From positions 1,178,001 through 1,242,000 of the forward strand of contig QEYB01000266.1 of assembly GCA_017562135.1 (NCBI GenBank): a DNA stretch of 64,000 nt, given 5' to 3'. Position 1 is the stretch's first letter, and every line of letters begins with the position of its first letter. Below are positions 27,601 through 39,491 of the stretch, in pieces. A program made the translations under genes and the position numbers. The notes under the pieces are model-generated. The model was not told the DNA's origin. It saw only the letters and a program-made list of their open reading frames with translations, and ran no database searches. Origin of the DNA: Dipylidium caninum (taxonomy: Eukaryota > Platyhelminthes > Cestoda > Cyclophyllidea > Dipylidiidae).

Positions 27601-27636
27601 TTACATTTCCCAACGATATCATCACTGCCATTGTAA
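18667..27636 (+). CDS. SPEF2: SPEF2-like (sperm flagellar protein 2 / KPL2) axonemal protein, divergent, with apparent frameshift
   Basis: SPEF2 is a large coiled-coil protein of the axonemal central apparatus needed for sperm flagella and cilia. Phase-consistent exons: 18704-18841 (possibly from an acceptor at 18667), 18875-19063, 19095-19285, 19316-19427, 19456-19611, 19696-19792, 19828-20282, 20359-20502, 20540-20734, 20769-21151 (broken), 21239-21277, 21309-21546, 21577-21842, 23220-23470, 23526-23625, 23671-23787, 24967-25225, 26427-26629, 27157-27229, 27306-27377 and 27493-27636; smaller ones lie near 22.5-23.1 kb. Anchors resembling human SPEF2: ALDQLDLDDYETLEGQW; WELLHDEETKAE; FVDWRRFIAAV; VDEIMLFLAAYG. 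The first visible Met gives coiled coil, with no CH domain found upstream. The segment matching the human P-loop (VRGAILRKPFSE, 275-286) lacks GxxxxGK[TS]. Exon 10 is one base short. Recognition rests on recalled similarity spread over the whole gene, so the family is likely but exon details are not complete. Confidence 0.72.
20769..21151 (+). pseudogene. Exon of the SPEF2-like gene with a one-base deletion
   Basis: The exon enters and leaves in phase 0 (34-bp intron before, 87-bp intron after) yet is 383 bases long, that is 3x127+2. The frame up to 20985 encodes MPWELLHDEETKAERHLRLQ and onward to FTLMLQA. From 20987 the next frame over encodes DRWQDRARAVRMLFDC. Both parts match one continuous stretch of SPEF2 as I recall it (human ...LMQAELNRFQD...). 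One base is missing between 20985 and 20986. It may be a real disabling mutation or a consensus error. Confidence 0.6.
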
Positions 27637-27785
27637 GAAAGCACACGTCAGTGCCAGAACGTCACATTTTGTGATAAAGGAAAAGGGGATATGGACAACT
27701 AGAAAATCCCATACAGAGTAAACACAATATTTGGTGTATAGCAGTGACACGACAGAGTGAAAATAAGCTGTCGAGTCTTGTGACA
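27637..27785. other. 149-bp spacer between two convergent genes
   Basis: Lies between the SPEF2-like stop codon (27634-27636) and the stop codon of the protein X gene (27786-27788 on the minus strand). No AATAAA is present in either direction, so both transcripts probably run into each other or use variant signals. Confidence 0.7.
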
Positions 27786-30700
27786 TCAGAAGGCCATGAC
27801 CGAGAGGTCGCGGCAACCCGCCTCAGCAGCTAGATGCGGATCATCCTCGAAAAGACCTTGGGGATTTGACTCCAAGTAGTTCTGTACGTGACGCAGGAAT
27901 CTTGCTCCCGTTAACTCATCTACGAAACGCGCATCAGAGGAGAGGGTGAGAGTCAGTGTGGTGATGGCCTCTAGGTCACCACGTGGTGAAAGACGAAGAC
28001 GACTCTGGCCGCTCCCAATGGCCAGAATGCCCACTTGGGGAGGGTTGATGATAGCCGAAAACTCCCGCACTCCGAACATACCCAAATTAGAGATGCTGGA
28101 AAGGGGTTAAAAAGGCAGAGAACAGTTAAATACAAGCCTACAAGTCCCATAATTAAAAAAACTATTCTTTGGCACCAGAACGTAGAGACTCGAAATTAGT
28201 TTTCTTTTCAATAAAGACGGGGAATAAAATTTACCCATAATCATGCCAAAGAGCACCAGTGTGGTTGACTAAAAAATGAATAGATTTGCTTAGTACATCA
28301 AATTTTATGTAGATCTAAGGGATGGATCCTACTTTGGTCAAGTTCAAAAGTAAGGGAAAATATGAAAATAATGAAACTTAATATTATATTCCTGCTGGAA
28401 ACGAAAAATCGGTCGTGAATGTTGGGTATGAGCTAAGAGGATTCAAGAAAATTTAAAAAAAACAGCCGAACGATTCTTATCTTCAGTTTTCAAGCAGCGG
28501 TAAACGGAGAAGCAAAACATACGTGAAAGAACCACCGGTGAACTCTTCCGGTTTAAGTTTGTTGTCTCGTGCCCGTGTAGCGAGATCCTTGACAAGGGTT
28601 GAAATCACAGAGACAGGTAGACGGTCGGCGGACTTGATGATAGGCGTGATGAGACCCGTTGGTGTTGAAACTGCCACGCAAATGTCCACCTCGCCCGCTT
28701 GCTGGAAAATCGACCCGTTACCTGACGATGTCCCGTTCATCTCTGGAACTAACTGACATCCGTAACGCGAAGTTAGTTTCTTGGAAGCATATTAGACGAG
28801 GTATACGTAGCCCAAAATTATGTAAGTTATGACAAGTAACTCGATACCCAATACAGATAGCGCTCCGAGATTGAAGTTCAATGGACTACAATCGGCCCGT
28901 AATTGGGTAGTAAAAAGCCAAAAAACGGCTAGAAAGTGTTTTCAGGTATCATTAAATTGCTTTTTGTATGGTTACGTGTTTTACTCAGATACGATACAGA
29001 AAATAGTGGTTACCAACCACATTTCCTGAATAGGTCACTATACTTAAGACCGGTAAAAATAGTTCGGAGGCAATGGGGTGGTAAGAGGCCGGAGAAGTAT
29101 TCGATTTGCCGGAGAGTGGTTAAACAAAAGCGTTGCACAGAAACAGATTGCTTCATACATTTAGTCAAAACTTTGACATGAAAGGAATTTCGTTATACAA
29201 ACAAAAGGTTCCCATTTTTCGTCCAGACAAGTGGAAAAAGTAACCCCACGGTGGTTTTAAGGTCAAAAATTTGGCCGTCAAATAAGACTCAGATTTCTGG
29301 GTCAAAGCAGATGGAGTTTTGCAATAAGACTCACCGGATTCATAAAAACGTACGTCTACTCCACAACACCCACTGCTGGAGGCATGATTAAACATACGAT
29401 ATCTGATTCGAGCATCAAAAAGCGTAATTTTATTTCATACAGTCATTCCACGGTGAATGGATAGGTTTAAGTAAAAAATAAATGGTTGCAACTATTCAAG
29501 AGGAAAGAGAAATGTGCTTTAAATATGCTGATTACTACATCGATACAAGGGCACAAAGCAATTTAATAGAACATGGTAAAAACACCACGATAAAATCTAT
29601 AGCCCAGGCGTAGACCACCAAATGATGACAAGGTAATTTACAAAATATACAACTTCAAGACCGCGATCCAAAAATTTGAGCTCACTCGCAAAGCATATGC
29701 ACAAGCCTTCAAAATGAGATCATTGATGGAGATTTTCGAGTCAACCAATTTGGCTTCGTTGATGGCCTTCTGAAGAGAGAAGAGACGATCCACAACGAAG
29801 GTAGCGCTGGTGTAAACATGAGGAATTGTAGCCTTTGAGTCGAGGAGGCGTTTTGCAATGGTTGCACGCATTCCACTGACGGGAATGTCAGTGTACCCGG
29901 ATCCCGTGATCGCCGGACCACTGCTAGGGGTGACTTTCGACTCTTCAACCGACACTGTTGTTCCTGGAACAGGCGTCGCGGCTTGGAACACTTTTTTCAG
30001 TCCTTTGCTTGCCACGTAAGCTAAGACATCCCTAAAGAAACATGAGAGAGCATAGACTTCCTTTTAAGAGGAAATACGAACGAGGATGGAGCACACTAAC
30101 CCCTTGAGAACAGTTCCATTGGGTCCAGTACCAGTGACCTGTGCAGACGAAATGCCATAAGAGGAAAGGAGAAGCCGAACGGCAGGGCCGATAGGGGGCT
30201 GTTTGCCAATGGGCTCAGGGATTGCAGTTGGTGAGTCAGATTGCGTAGCAGTGAAATCAGACTTGGCCGTGTCTGGGGTACAGCTATCAGCACCACCACC
30301 TAAAGAGGCGGCATAAGCATCCGCCTTCGCATTTACTTCCTTCCAGTCTTCATCAGAAGAGCACAATATGGCAATAAGATCGCCGATTTTATTGACACTA
30401 CCCTCTGGCCTCTAAAACAAAGATCATAAAGCAGGATCCCGCTTAAAAACTGTGGGCACAATTTAGAATTGTCAAAACTGCCATGCCTATCAGCGAGAAA
30501 GTCTCAAGCCAGTTAGAATAATATTAATGCAACCCAACAACTGTTATTAGGCGACTCCAAACGACTAATAGCTTACAATCCCCATTTACAGACATGTTCA
30601 CGTTTAATTTGACTTTCAATGGAAATCATAAACGGAAAATGGTATAATCAAAGGAGATAAACGTGTGGCTACCATCTTCAGGTCACTTGAGTAGGATTGA

Positions 30701-31091
30701 AGATACCTGGCCACATGAAGTCTACATTGGCAAAAAAGTTAGATACTAACTACATTTATCCCACTAAAGTTAAAACAATCTAGCGTTGGCTTACGACGAT
30801 CTTTGCTATCACGCCCTCCTCGTCAACTTCCATTCCAACAACAGCCTTGTCCGTTTGGATCTCGCAAAGGAGATCACCAGGCGCTACTTCATCTCCCTCC
30901 TTTTTATGCCATTGAACGATAGTACCATCCACCATTGTTGGTGATAATGATGGCATCCCAACCTTTATAGGGCCTTAAAAATATCCTAAAAAAGCGAAGT
31001 TACATAGGCTTCGAGATTGGGTCTGGAAAAACCGGCTCAAAGCCTTATGAGCACCCAAAGCCAGGCGAGCACCACGTAGTAGCGTAGACAT
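27786..31091 (-). CDS. PDHX: Pyruvate dehydrogenase complex component X (E3-binding protein)
   Basis: Structural subunit of the mitochondrial pyruvate dehydrogenase core that anchors E3 (dihydrolipoamide dehydrogenase). Six exons join to 487 aa: 31091-31004, 30973-30795, 30411-30101, 30031-29686, 28752-28523 and 28095-27786. All phases agree; the introns are 30, 383, 69, 933 and 427 bp. Order: Arg-rich, Leu-rich presequence (about 1-30) typical of mitochondrial import; one lipoyl domain ([20 protein letters not shown]... with QTDKAVV, lipoyl Lys72); Ser/Thr/Pro-rich linker; peripheral subunit-binding domain ([13 protein letters not shown]...[13 protein letters not shown]); and the acyltransferase fold ([17 protein letters not shown]...[16 protein letters not shown]). 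The catalytic DHRxxDG of true E2 is replaced by SSDARFVDE (about 437-445), matching SSDSRVVDD of animal PDHX. A single lipoyl domain and the lost histidine favour protein X over DLAT. Confidence 0.9.
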
Positions 31092-32400
31092 AACCAACGA
31101 ATAAACTAAACAGAGCGCCGTCCCTCAGAGATTTGGCCAAACGAACGAACAAAAATGTGATGTTAACCCGTTTTCAAGCGCCATTAACATGACACTTTCA
31201 AAAAATGATTTAGAGTCGGCCAAAACACTTTCACAAATTGCAAAAACAATGTAATTTGGTTATAAAGTTTGGTAGCTAAGGCGGTGCAACTTTTTAGTGT
31301 GTCAATTCAAGCACATGACCTATTTAGTTTACTCATGTTACCTTTCCACTTTCCTCTACCAGACAATCAACTCCTGTCCGCCATGCACGTGGTTCTATCA
31401 CACGCTTTTCTCCTCATATATATATGTTGAGTCTGCGATATCTTCCTGGAACTAAGGTGCATCGTTATGAGTATCCATCGATGCTGTAGTTGACTTATTA
31501 TTAAAAACAATCAATAAATTATTAGCACAGATGTGGAGACAAGGCGCTGATATACATATTTATAGATTTCATTGGCACTCAACTATGTAATCCAATTTTA
31601 TATCCCAAGAGCTACAGCAAAGTTGACAATTTAACAATATTTGAAGCCCAACAGATTTACATCGAGGCTGATATCACCGAACGTATCAGTGGGTGCTATT
31701 TTAGACATCGCTTTCCATTTCATCGACGTTTTAGACAAAGGGCCACATTACCACAAGAAGTTTACGAGCAAACATTCGCCACGACTCACTAATTTCATTC
31801 TGCGGTGATGTCGGGACATCCGGCTTCCCATGTTTACGCCTGTTGTGCCACTATTTGATGGACGCAGCAAGCTGACCTGTTTATGCTTACAAAATAAACA
31901 CCCTTCTCTTGTGTCACACTTAATCTACTACCGTCAATATCTCGGGCACACTAAGTTGACAGGCACTTGAGGTAACTCTATTTGGCCTCTTGAAAGACTA
32001 CGACTTTTCGCTTCTTGTGAAACGCACAGAGGAGCTATTCTGTCTGAATGGCCCTCTGTCGAGTAGATAACTGCACAATGTGTGGAAAGTCCACAAGCAG
32101 AGTTCATTCGCCTAACCTCAACTTGGCATTCAAGCCGTGATATCGCGATTGTTTCAATAATACCCATCTACTCTTAACGTTTGTGTAGTTGTTAACTACT
32201 GGAATGTTCTGACAATTGAGCTCGAGCAACTGATTTTATAGTAAGTTCGTTTTCCACGGTAATCTACGGTAATCTACGGCATTCTTCGTTTAGGCGTGTC
32301 GAACTCGTTAATTGCAGTATTAAACTTCTGAAATATGATTAATAAAAGAGGTGTTTTCTTTGCAAACTTGATCCACTAACTTTGGTGTGAGCAGAGAGGA
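31092..32400. other. AT-rich spacer upstream of the protein X gene
   Basis: Should contain the protein X promoter and 5' UTR. No clear core promoter motif. A short AT-alternating run (catatatatatatg) lies near 31420, and a 10-bp unit (acggtaatct) is tandemly duplicated at about 32256-32275. No coding exons recognised. Confidence 0.5.
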
Positions 32401-32633
32401 AAACTTACTTGCTAGGGCTGATGGGCGTGTGGACGTGTGGGCGTTGGGGAGGCACCAAGTTGACAAGTGAACTTGGTGGCCACTCGGGCGGAGGGAGAGG
32501 CGACGCGGCCCGTGTGCGTGCGTGTGTGTGTGGGGGATACAATTTTTGCCTCGTTAACATGCCAGTGTTTGAGGAAGCTTTCGTCGACTGCCACACAGCC
32601 AGCATGAATTGGCGACTGAGGCGTCGAGAGGTC

Positions 32634-32668
32634 ACAACAACCACAACAACCACAACAATAACCACAGC
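32634..32668 (+). repeat. CAA/CCA simple repeat
   Basis: Imperfect repeat of cacaacaac units. One plus frame would give a run of threonines, another glutamine/proline. It is a microsatellite-like tract in non-coding DNA. Confidence 0.7.
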
Positions 32669-34703
32669 AAGAACAATTGCACATGACAGGCGCATCGGGG
32701 GCGGTAATGCAGTTGACCTCGTTGCAGTCAGTGCCTTAATTCAATTGAGTGAGCCTCTCAGTCATTCCATGGTTGACGTGAGGAGTGACACCTGCCTGTA
32801 AGAACGCTACAATAACCTCCAGATTATGCGTTCACTCATGGATTTTGGCATCCACCACTTGTGCATATCTGCTCACCTTTGGAACAACCGTCGCGGAGAG
32901 AATGGCACTTTGAACCCTCAAGTGGTAAACAATGTTAAGTGTGTGCACACATGTAAACACACTGTGACACAGGTTACGGACAGTTGGAGATGACTCCTCT
33001 GCCGCTCTTTTGAAGAGCATCACAGACCTTGTGACGGAGGGCAGGGGCGGGGGCATCTTTCGCCTCTGGATCAAAACAACTGTCGCATCTTTCAAAGCTA
33101 CTGTCAGCGGAATTTGGCGTTTACTCGGTTGACTATCCTGAGGGGAAAAAAAACATTCGGCAACAGAAGAAGGACAGAAGTAGAACGCAATCATGGCGCA
33201 AATTCAGTTGCTCGCAGCCTTTTCCTCATAGAAGTATGTGAAAAACGGTGAATGTCTCAGCAAAATTGTGCATTTAGCGTCGAATCACTCATTATCGCTC
33301 TTGTCACAACTTTGCTCTGGCAGTCCTTCAATAGAGTTATGAAATGCTTTTCACCCCTAATCTTGTGCACAGTCTTTATTCGTTTCATCAGAAGTAAACT
33401 GTTTTTTGTGACAGTGCGTAGGGAAGATGCTGATAAAAGTGTTATTTTGCCACGCCACGCCTTAGTCTCTACAATTTGGTGACAAAGAGATCACATTTTG
33501 CGTAATAAATGGAGTGTATTGGAAGCAAGGGAAAAACAATTGGATTGGGCAGTGTGGACTGAACACGACTTGGAGTGACGAAGATGGCATCAGAGAATTG
33601 CGAGTGACGCGAGGCAGCGACGAGTGTTTTTCCCTGGTCTCTCGACGTTGTACACTTCATTGGTTTCGTCATTTGATGCGCCGTTGGTTACACTGTTCCG
33701 CCTTTCTTTGAGACCTGCCACTAGCCTTAGAGATTCTCCGACCCAATGGAAATTGTTGATGCGATGTCGTGGAAACTGCGGCTCGTTATCGCGCGACGAA
33801 GGCAGCGCCTTTGCGCGATAGACGAGGTCGCTCACCATTTAGGCTCGCGACACACAGGGAGGGCTGAGAGAGGGCCCGCCTGCCAGCCTCAGGAGCCATC
33901 TCCGACCGAAGTGTCAGTGAATGGCCAACCGCCTGACCCTGTAACCCTGTTGGCGCCTACTCTCGCCGCTGCCAGCCTCTCCCACGCTCCCCCAGTTAAG
34001 CTACTGAACAGAGGCAAGCAGTATGGCCATTCGCCGCTGTAGCCTCTCATAACCCTCCACCTCGTGCATGTCTCCGCGGGACCGCGACTCCTTCGCGCCC
34101 CCCATACTCGGCTCAATGTTGCCCTCCGTCTCGTGCCCCGCGTTTTCTCCACTAATGCTACAGACAAAGTGGGCTGCCACAGCAAAGAAGCCACGCTGTA
34201 TCACTGCCTCGGTGCCGCACCTCAACTCTACTCTTACTGAACAAAGTCACTTGAGACTTTCCCAATGACCTACTTCTACTCGAGCCTCAAGGAGGGGAAC
34301 GCACTTTCCTCGTGGTTCGCTGACAACTCGCCTGCCTCAGTTGAAACAGCGCAGATTGCCAAACCGCCCAAAATAATGTGGTGCAAGTTGTTCGAAAGCA
34401 CACCGAAAAACAGGGATATTTGCAGGGCTCCTCAATAAAAAGAGGCAAATGGAAAGATGAGGTAGGTTCTTCGAGCACAGCAAATCACACACCAGTGAGT
34501 GTCTTTTCATTTAGCCTCATGTTAAACTTGTCCATGTGGAGGGAGAATGGAGGAGGGAGAAGAGGGCGGCGGTGTTGAAAGTGGAGTCGGCGTCCCACAT
34601 CGCCTTTCATTTGGCCAATCGAGAAGATTGAGCGGCAACTTGAACAGCTGCTTTTTGTCGACAGAAGTCGTCGGCGTTCGTCGCGGATGTGAGGAACGGG
34701 CAG

Positions 34704-34721
34704 CGGCGGGGCGGGGCGGGG
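34704..34721 (+). repeat. G-rich tract with quadruplex potential
   Basis: GG followed by three GGGG runs separated by single C residues. It fits the pattern for a two-tier G-quadruplex and also contains overlapping GC boxes of the Sp1 type. No adjacent gene start is recognised. Confidence 0.5.
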
Positions 34722-37700
34722 CAGTGCAGGACAGGCGAGGGAGCCATTGACGGAGGGAGGAGGGAGAGACGGCGAGAAAGAGGACGAGAATGGGTTGTGG
34801 GGGGACATGTTTATCGCCAGACACAAGACATGGGTCGTCTCATTTTCGTGTGCAAACACAACTGTTCGTTTGCAGTGCCAAAGCATGGAGAAAAAACATC
34901 AAGGAAACGTAACTAGTCAAGTCAAGTCGTTAACTGGGCTTCTTCTCAATTACTCCCTGGCCGCATCGAGGTGGCAATCGCTCGACGAGGAGACACTTCA
35001 TTTCTCCTCCTCCGCCTCCTCGTCGTCGTTGTAATCGTCGTCGTGGCAGCATGTTGCATTTGCAAAGGGAAGGAAGGAAGGAAGGGAGTTTGAAGAATAC
35101 TTAGCAGTGATGTAATGGCAGGGATTTGAGGCACAGGAAGACCGATGATAAGGCAAAAGTAGTCGGCCCACACAAGTGCTTCACGTGCGAGTTGACTGCG
35201 TGGAAGGGGAACGAATCGGGCAACTCAGCCTCGCAGTCTACGCGGAACCGAGGCCACGACGCAGACGAACTAACGGTCGCCCTCGCAGCTGCGAATGAGA
35301 CGGGAGAGACAGCGGAGATGCGGCCGGCTGAAACGAAGGCGTCTGCGAGTTGTCGGCAGGCGGGTTCCACTGATGTGCAGCCACTGCCGAGTGATTCCAT
35401 TGGGGATTTTGCACCACCACAATCGGCGTGAAGGAGATCAGAGAGACGGGCTCGATCTCAAACCAGACCAGTCTGCAAAGAAGGGAGGAGCTCAGCAATC
35501 ACCCAAAGCATTCTGCGCTTCACCACAACATGCTACAAAAAAGCAGCGCGGCAGAAAACTCCTCCTCCTCGTCCTCGTCCAACTCCTCTGCAGCTTGTTG
35601 CTCCACTTGGAGGCTCGTCAATTCATGCGGCGGCAGAAGACTCCGCGAGCACCGCTTCAAGACGCAGACACTTTCGCTTTTTCTCGCATTGTAAGAACAC
35701 TTTCACTCACCGATGTCAGCCCCAACAGTAAGTTAAATAAATTACGGTGGGCACCAAATGTCCTGACACTTCTGCCCTAACCAAAGTCTTCTTCACATAA
35801 CTCAACGAAAATGGCAATGATGAGGAGAAAAGCGTAAGGCCTTAGGATTCTTAGCCGAGGTCACGTTAAAAAGGAGGATTTCTCAGTTCTGGAGACAAAA
35901 AGTGCACAATGAATGAAGTGACGTCTCGCTAGAGTAAAGCAAGTCACAGTGGTTTGACAGACAGCAGTTGCTGGAGCAGCTGGCGTCCAACTTGTCAGTT
36001 GATTGAGCACGGGTGACGGGAGATTCACGGGGGACTCACGGGGGAGAAGCCGCGTTGTCCATGGCTTCAAGGAGGCCGCAGCAGAGGCTCAGAAGTCGAG
36101 CGTGGGACGGGAGGGCGTTGTGCGGAGGACGCCGACGACTCGGGCTGCAGTTGCGGTTGTGGCTGAGGCGCTCAGCATCGATTGCGGTCAGGTGGCGGCG
36201 GACAGCGTCTCGTCCGAATTTGAAAGGCGTACACTTCGGCGCTGTCTGAAGACGCAGGGGCTCGCATCGACGGGAGAGGAGATTGTCGTCGTCGTAGTCG
36301 TCGCCGTCTCACGCACGCAGCGGGCACGTAGTGAAGAAAGAGGCGCAGAGGGCGAGGCTCACGCCAACTCATCCGCTTAAACAACGCACTCGCAGATATG
36401 TGAGGCTGCATCAAACGGCCATTGCACTTTGAAAACGCCTCCTCAGAGAAGTTGACAAAATAACATGAAGAAAGTCGCCCTGCCCAAGGTGACCGTGTGC
36501 AATTTCCTTCGAGGCAACCCTCCCTCCACCCGTGGTGCCCAGAGCTGAACATTTTATTTGGAGACCACCTTAAGAAAAAGAAATGCTTAAGAGAAAAGAA
36601 AAGGTGAGTCTAAAGTAGTAGTTCTCTAGACTGCGGATAACACGTGAGATCCACCAAAATCGGACCCGTCATGTGGCGAGTAAAAAAAAGGCACCTGATG
36701 AACTTGAAGCTTTGTGGCTATTTCCAGGCCGAGATGGCGATGGTGAAGATGGGGAAGGAGGCAGAACTTGTGGGGAATCGGCCGTGCATGGAGCAGCGTG
36801 GAGAGAATGCTCAAGACTGAGCGTCTCATGAAGCGTGCGGAAGAAGCCCTGAATAGAAGTGGCATCTGGTGGGGTGTCGACCACCCCGTCGCAGGCTCGT
36901 TTGAGGAACACAGTTCCCACTGATGCAACCGAAATTGCCTCTTCCTCAGGCAGCATCGAAATGGCGACTGGGAAGTGGGCAACCCGGGGTCTGCGTTCAG
37001 TTCAGCCGTCCAGTCGCCTTCTCCTCCATCTCACCGTCTGATTAGACGAAGAAGACTGGGCAAATGCAGTCTGATCGTGGAACGCCCACTCTCGACGCAT
37101 CCGCGGTGCGCCGGGAGAAGAGGCTGAGAAGAGGATGCGCACGAATTGGCACGAATTGGTTAACAGAAGCTTTCGAGTGGCCTTTCAGATTACGTGCGTG
37201 GGTGTGTGTTGAGTGGCAAGAAATAAGGGGAAAGGAGGAAGAATTTCCTATAAGGTGCACTATTTTCCCGTTAATATGAACTTCACGTAAGATTATTGGC
37301 AATTTTGGAGTTGTTGCAGAAAGTTATGTGCCGAGTAAAGGCAGTTCTGCCCCTCCTTCCAAGCCAAGGTGAGGCGAATGCTGATTGGAAGTGTTGAGAG
37401 ATGCTTTGACTGACAGACAGACCCCGAGGCAAGTGGCGCGACCTTGACACGTCTCACGATAACTCAATGCCGTCTGAAGCCGAGAATCGCATCCAAACGC
37501 CGCCGTCTCGTGGTCATCCGCCGTTTTCTTCCCCTAGCAACATCACTTTCGAAGTTGGTGAGGCTGTCATTGGTGTGTGAAGTGGCCATGCACCGTCCTG
37601 CGACTGGGCGAAACAGTCAGTGGCGGTGGGAAGAGTTTTCACCGCGACGACGCCGTCAAATGCGCGAGTCGACTCGAACGCGCTGCACCTCGCACGAGTG

Positions 37701-38993
37701 TCCACACCGGGGGGGTTGCGCCTATTGCCCGACACGTTGCGATTCACTTCTGCTCTCCTCGCCGCCTAAACTCGCATTTCCGCCAGTCACCAGGCAAGGA
37801 GGCCTGGCTCTCCTCCCGCTCTCTCATCTCTCACCCTCTCAGCCACGCACCACGTCGGCCTGCATCATTGACCACCACAGAATGCCGCTTTCCTCACTTA
37901 CCGCAGTGAGGGTCGCAGAGGAGGGGTTCTTCGTTCACCTGACCACGTGAGGGTCTGTGAAACCACCGCGACAGCCTTCAAGTGCCTCTCATCCACCTCG
38001 TGGTGCCTCAACGCGCCGAAGGCTCGTGGTGGTGGCTTCGCTCTCTGCGCCACCACATTTCACGTCTGTATGCGGGTGAACTAAGTTGGGGCACTCATTC
38101 ACAAAAATGGCCACCTACTCCACTAACTCGTAGACGCTTGCTTGTGCGCTCTAATTTCTCCCTGTCTGCCTTCCGAGCACCACTACCTTTGCTCTCTTAA
38201 ATCTTGCCTCAACGCGTTTACTCTACTATTGCCCCTGATTGTTCGGACACCACACACGCCATTCGTGCTCATTTCTTTGACTGCCACGGCATCCGCAATT
38301 GCCCACTAGAATGGGGCAATCCACGCCGCTGTCCTTTCGCAAGGTGATTTCACAATCATGATTCGAGAGATGTGCAGTCGGGTAAGTTGTTCACTTTGCG
38401 GAAAGATCTCTCAGCGGTGCAGGTCTTTTAGCGAGGACCACTGAGTTGGTGGGCTCTTTCCGCGAAAAAGACTCGCGCCATCCTTCTCCTCCTCCTCATC
38501 CTCATCATCGTCATCGTCTACACGGCCTTCACTCCCAGCAGCACTTCCTCCATCCCATTTCTACGCACACTCGTGGCAGTCTACGCTCGAGATCGTATTT
38601 CGCGACAGTCAGCCGCGCCTGCACTCCACTACAGGCACGTGTCCGGCTCGGGAGGTGCTCTCGAGCCGCCTCTCGTCTCTCGCCTCACACTCATCTTGCG
38701 GCCATCATCATCTCTTGCCAATTGGCAATGACAACGAAAGATGTCCACGCAATTCAACTGCAGTGCACTTCTTCCACGGGTGGAGAAATCATCCGCGAGA
38801 CTCAATTGGCCTCATCTTGAGCCGACTACAATCGGCTGTCACTTTGGCCGTCTCGGGGTAACAGACGACCTTAAGGCTTGCCCGAGAGCCCATCGTGGGC
38901 GAGCGAGCTGAGGATTAGGCGACCTGTGGCCTCGAGAATCCCATCCATTTGCCAAATCCAATAACGCTTCCCATGGCCACCACGGGGCTTCTT

Positions 38994-39032
38994 CGTGTGT
39001 GCGTGTGTATGTTTGTGTGTGTGTGTGTACAT
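38994..39032 (+). repeat. GT dinucleotide microsatellite
   Basis: Imperfect gtgtgcgtgtgtatgtttgt run followed by pure GT units, ending in acatg. It is a simple repeat with no gene context. Confidence 0.75.
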
Positions 39033-39461
39033 GTGCAGTGTAACAACCTCCATCCAATAGGAGGACATGGGCAAAAGTTTACACGAGGCGGACGCAACCA
39101 CACCCAGTCGTTTCATCTATCGCTACATTCTCCGCATAAAATGTATCCCGGCAAAGGGTACAGACGTTTCCAAATAAAGCCTCATTATGATGTGACATGC
39201 GCAATGTCCGTCTGCCCAAGTGCTCGGACCGGCTACACACGCCTGCGCCTGACTGCCGTTCACCCAGTCGGCGAGCTCTCCTGTGCCCCAGGCACAAACA
39301 AGCAATTGGCGGGACTGCGGACACCACCACTAATTTCCGTTTGCAAGTTAATAAACTGCGCGACTCCCACCAACTCCCTCATTTCTCTTTCGGGTGAGCA
39401 TTCCACCTTCATCAACCCCAATGGAATCAACCACTAACTGAAAGAGGTTCTTCGGTAGACG

Positions 39462-39491
39462 CTCTTCTTCTTCTTCTTCTTCTTCTTCTTC
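39462..39491 (+). repeat. CTT trinucleotide microsatellite
   Basis: About ten pure CTT/TTC units. It lies outside any recognised exon. Confidence 0.85.

Noticed and set aside
30096..30299. 67-codon minus-strand frame inside protein X
   Set aside because: Shadow of exon 3 (30411-30101) of protein X in another frame.
37444..37950. 168-codon plus-strand frame, Arg/Ser/Pro-rich
   Set aside because: Overlapped by other frames on both strands in GC-rich DNA, with no conserved motif and composition typical of chance frames.
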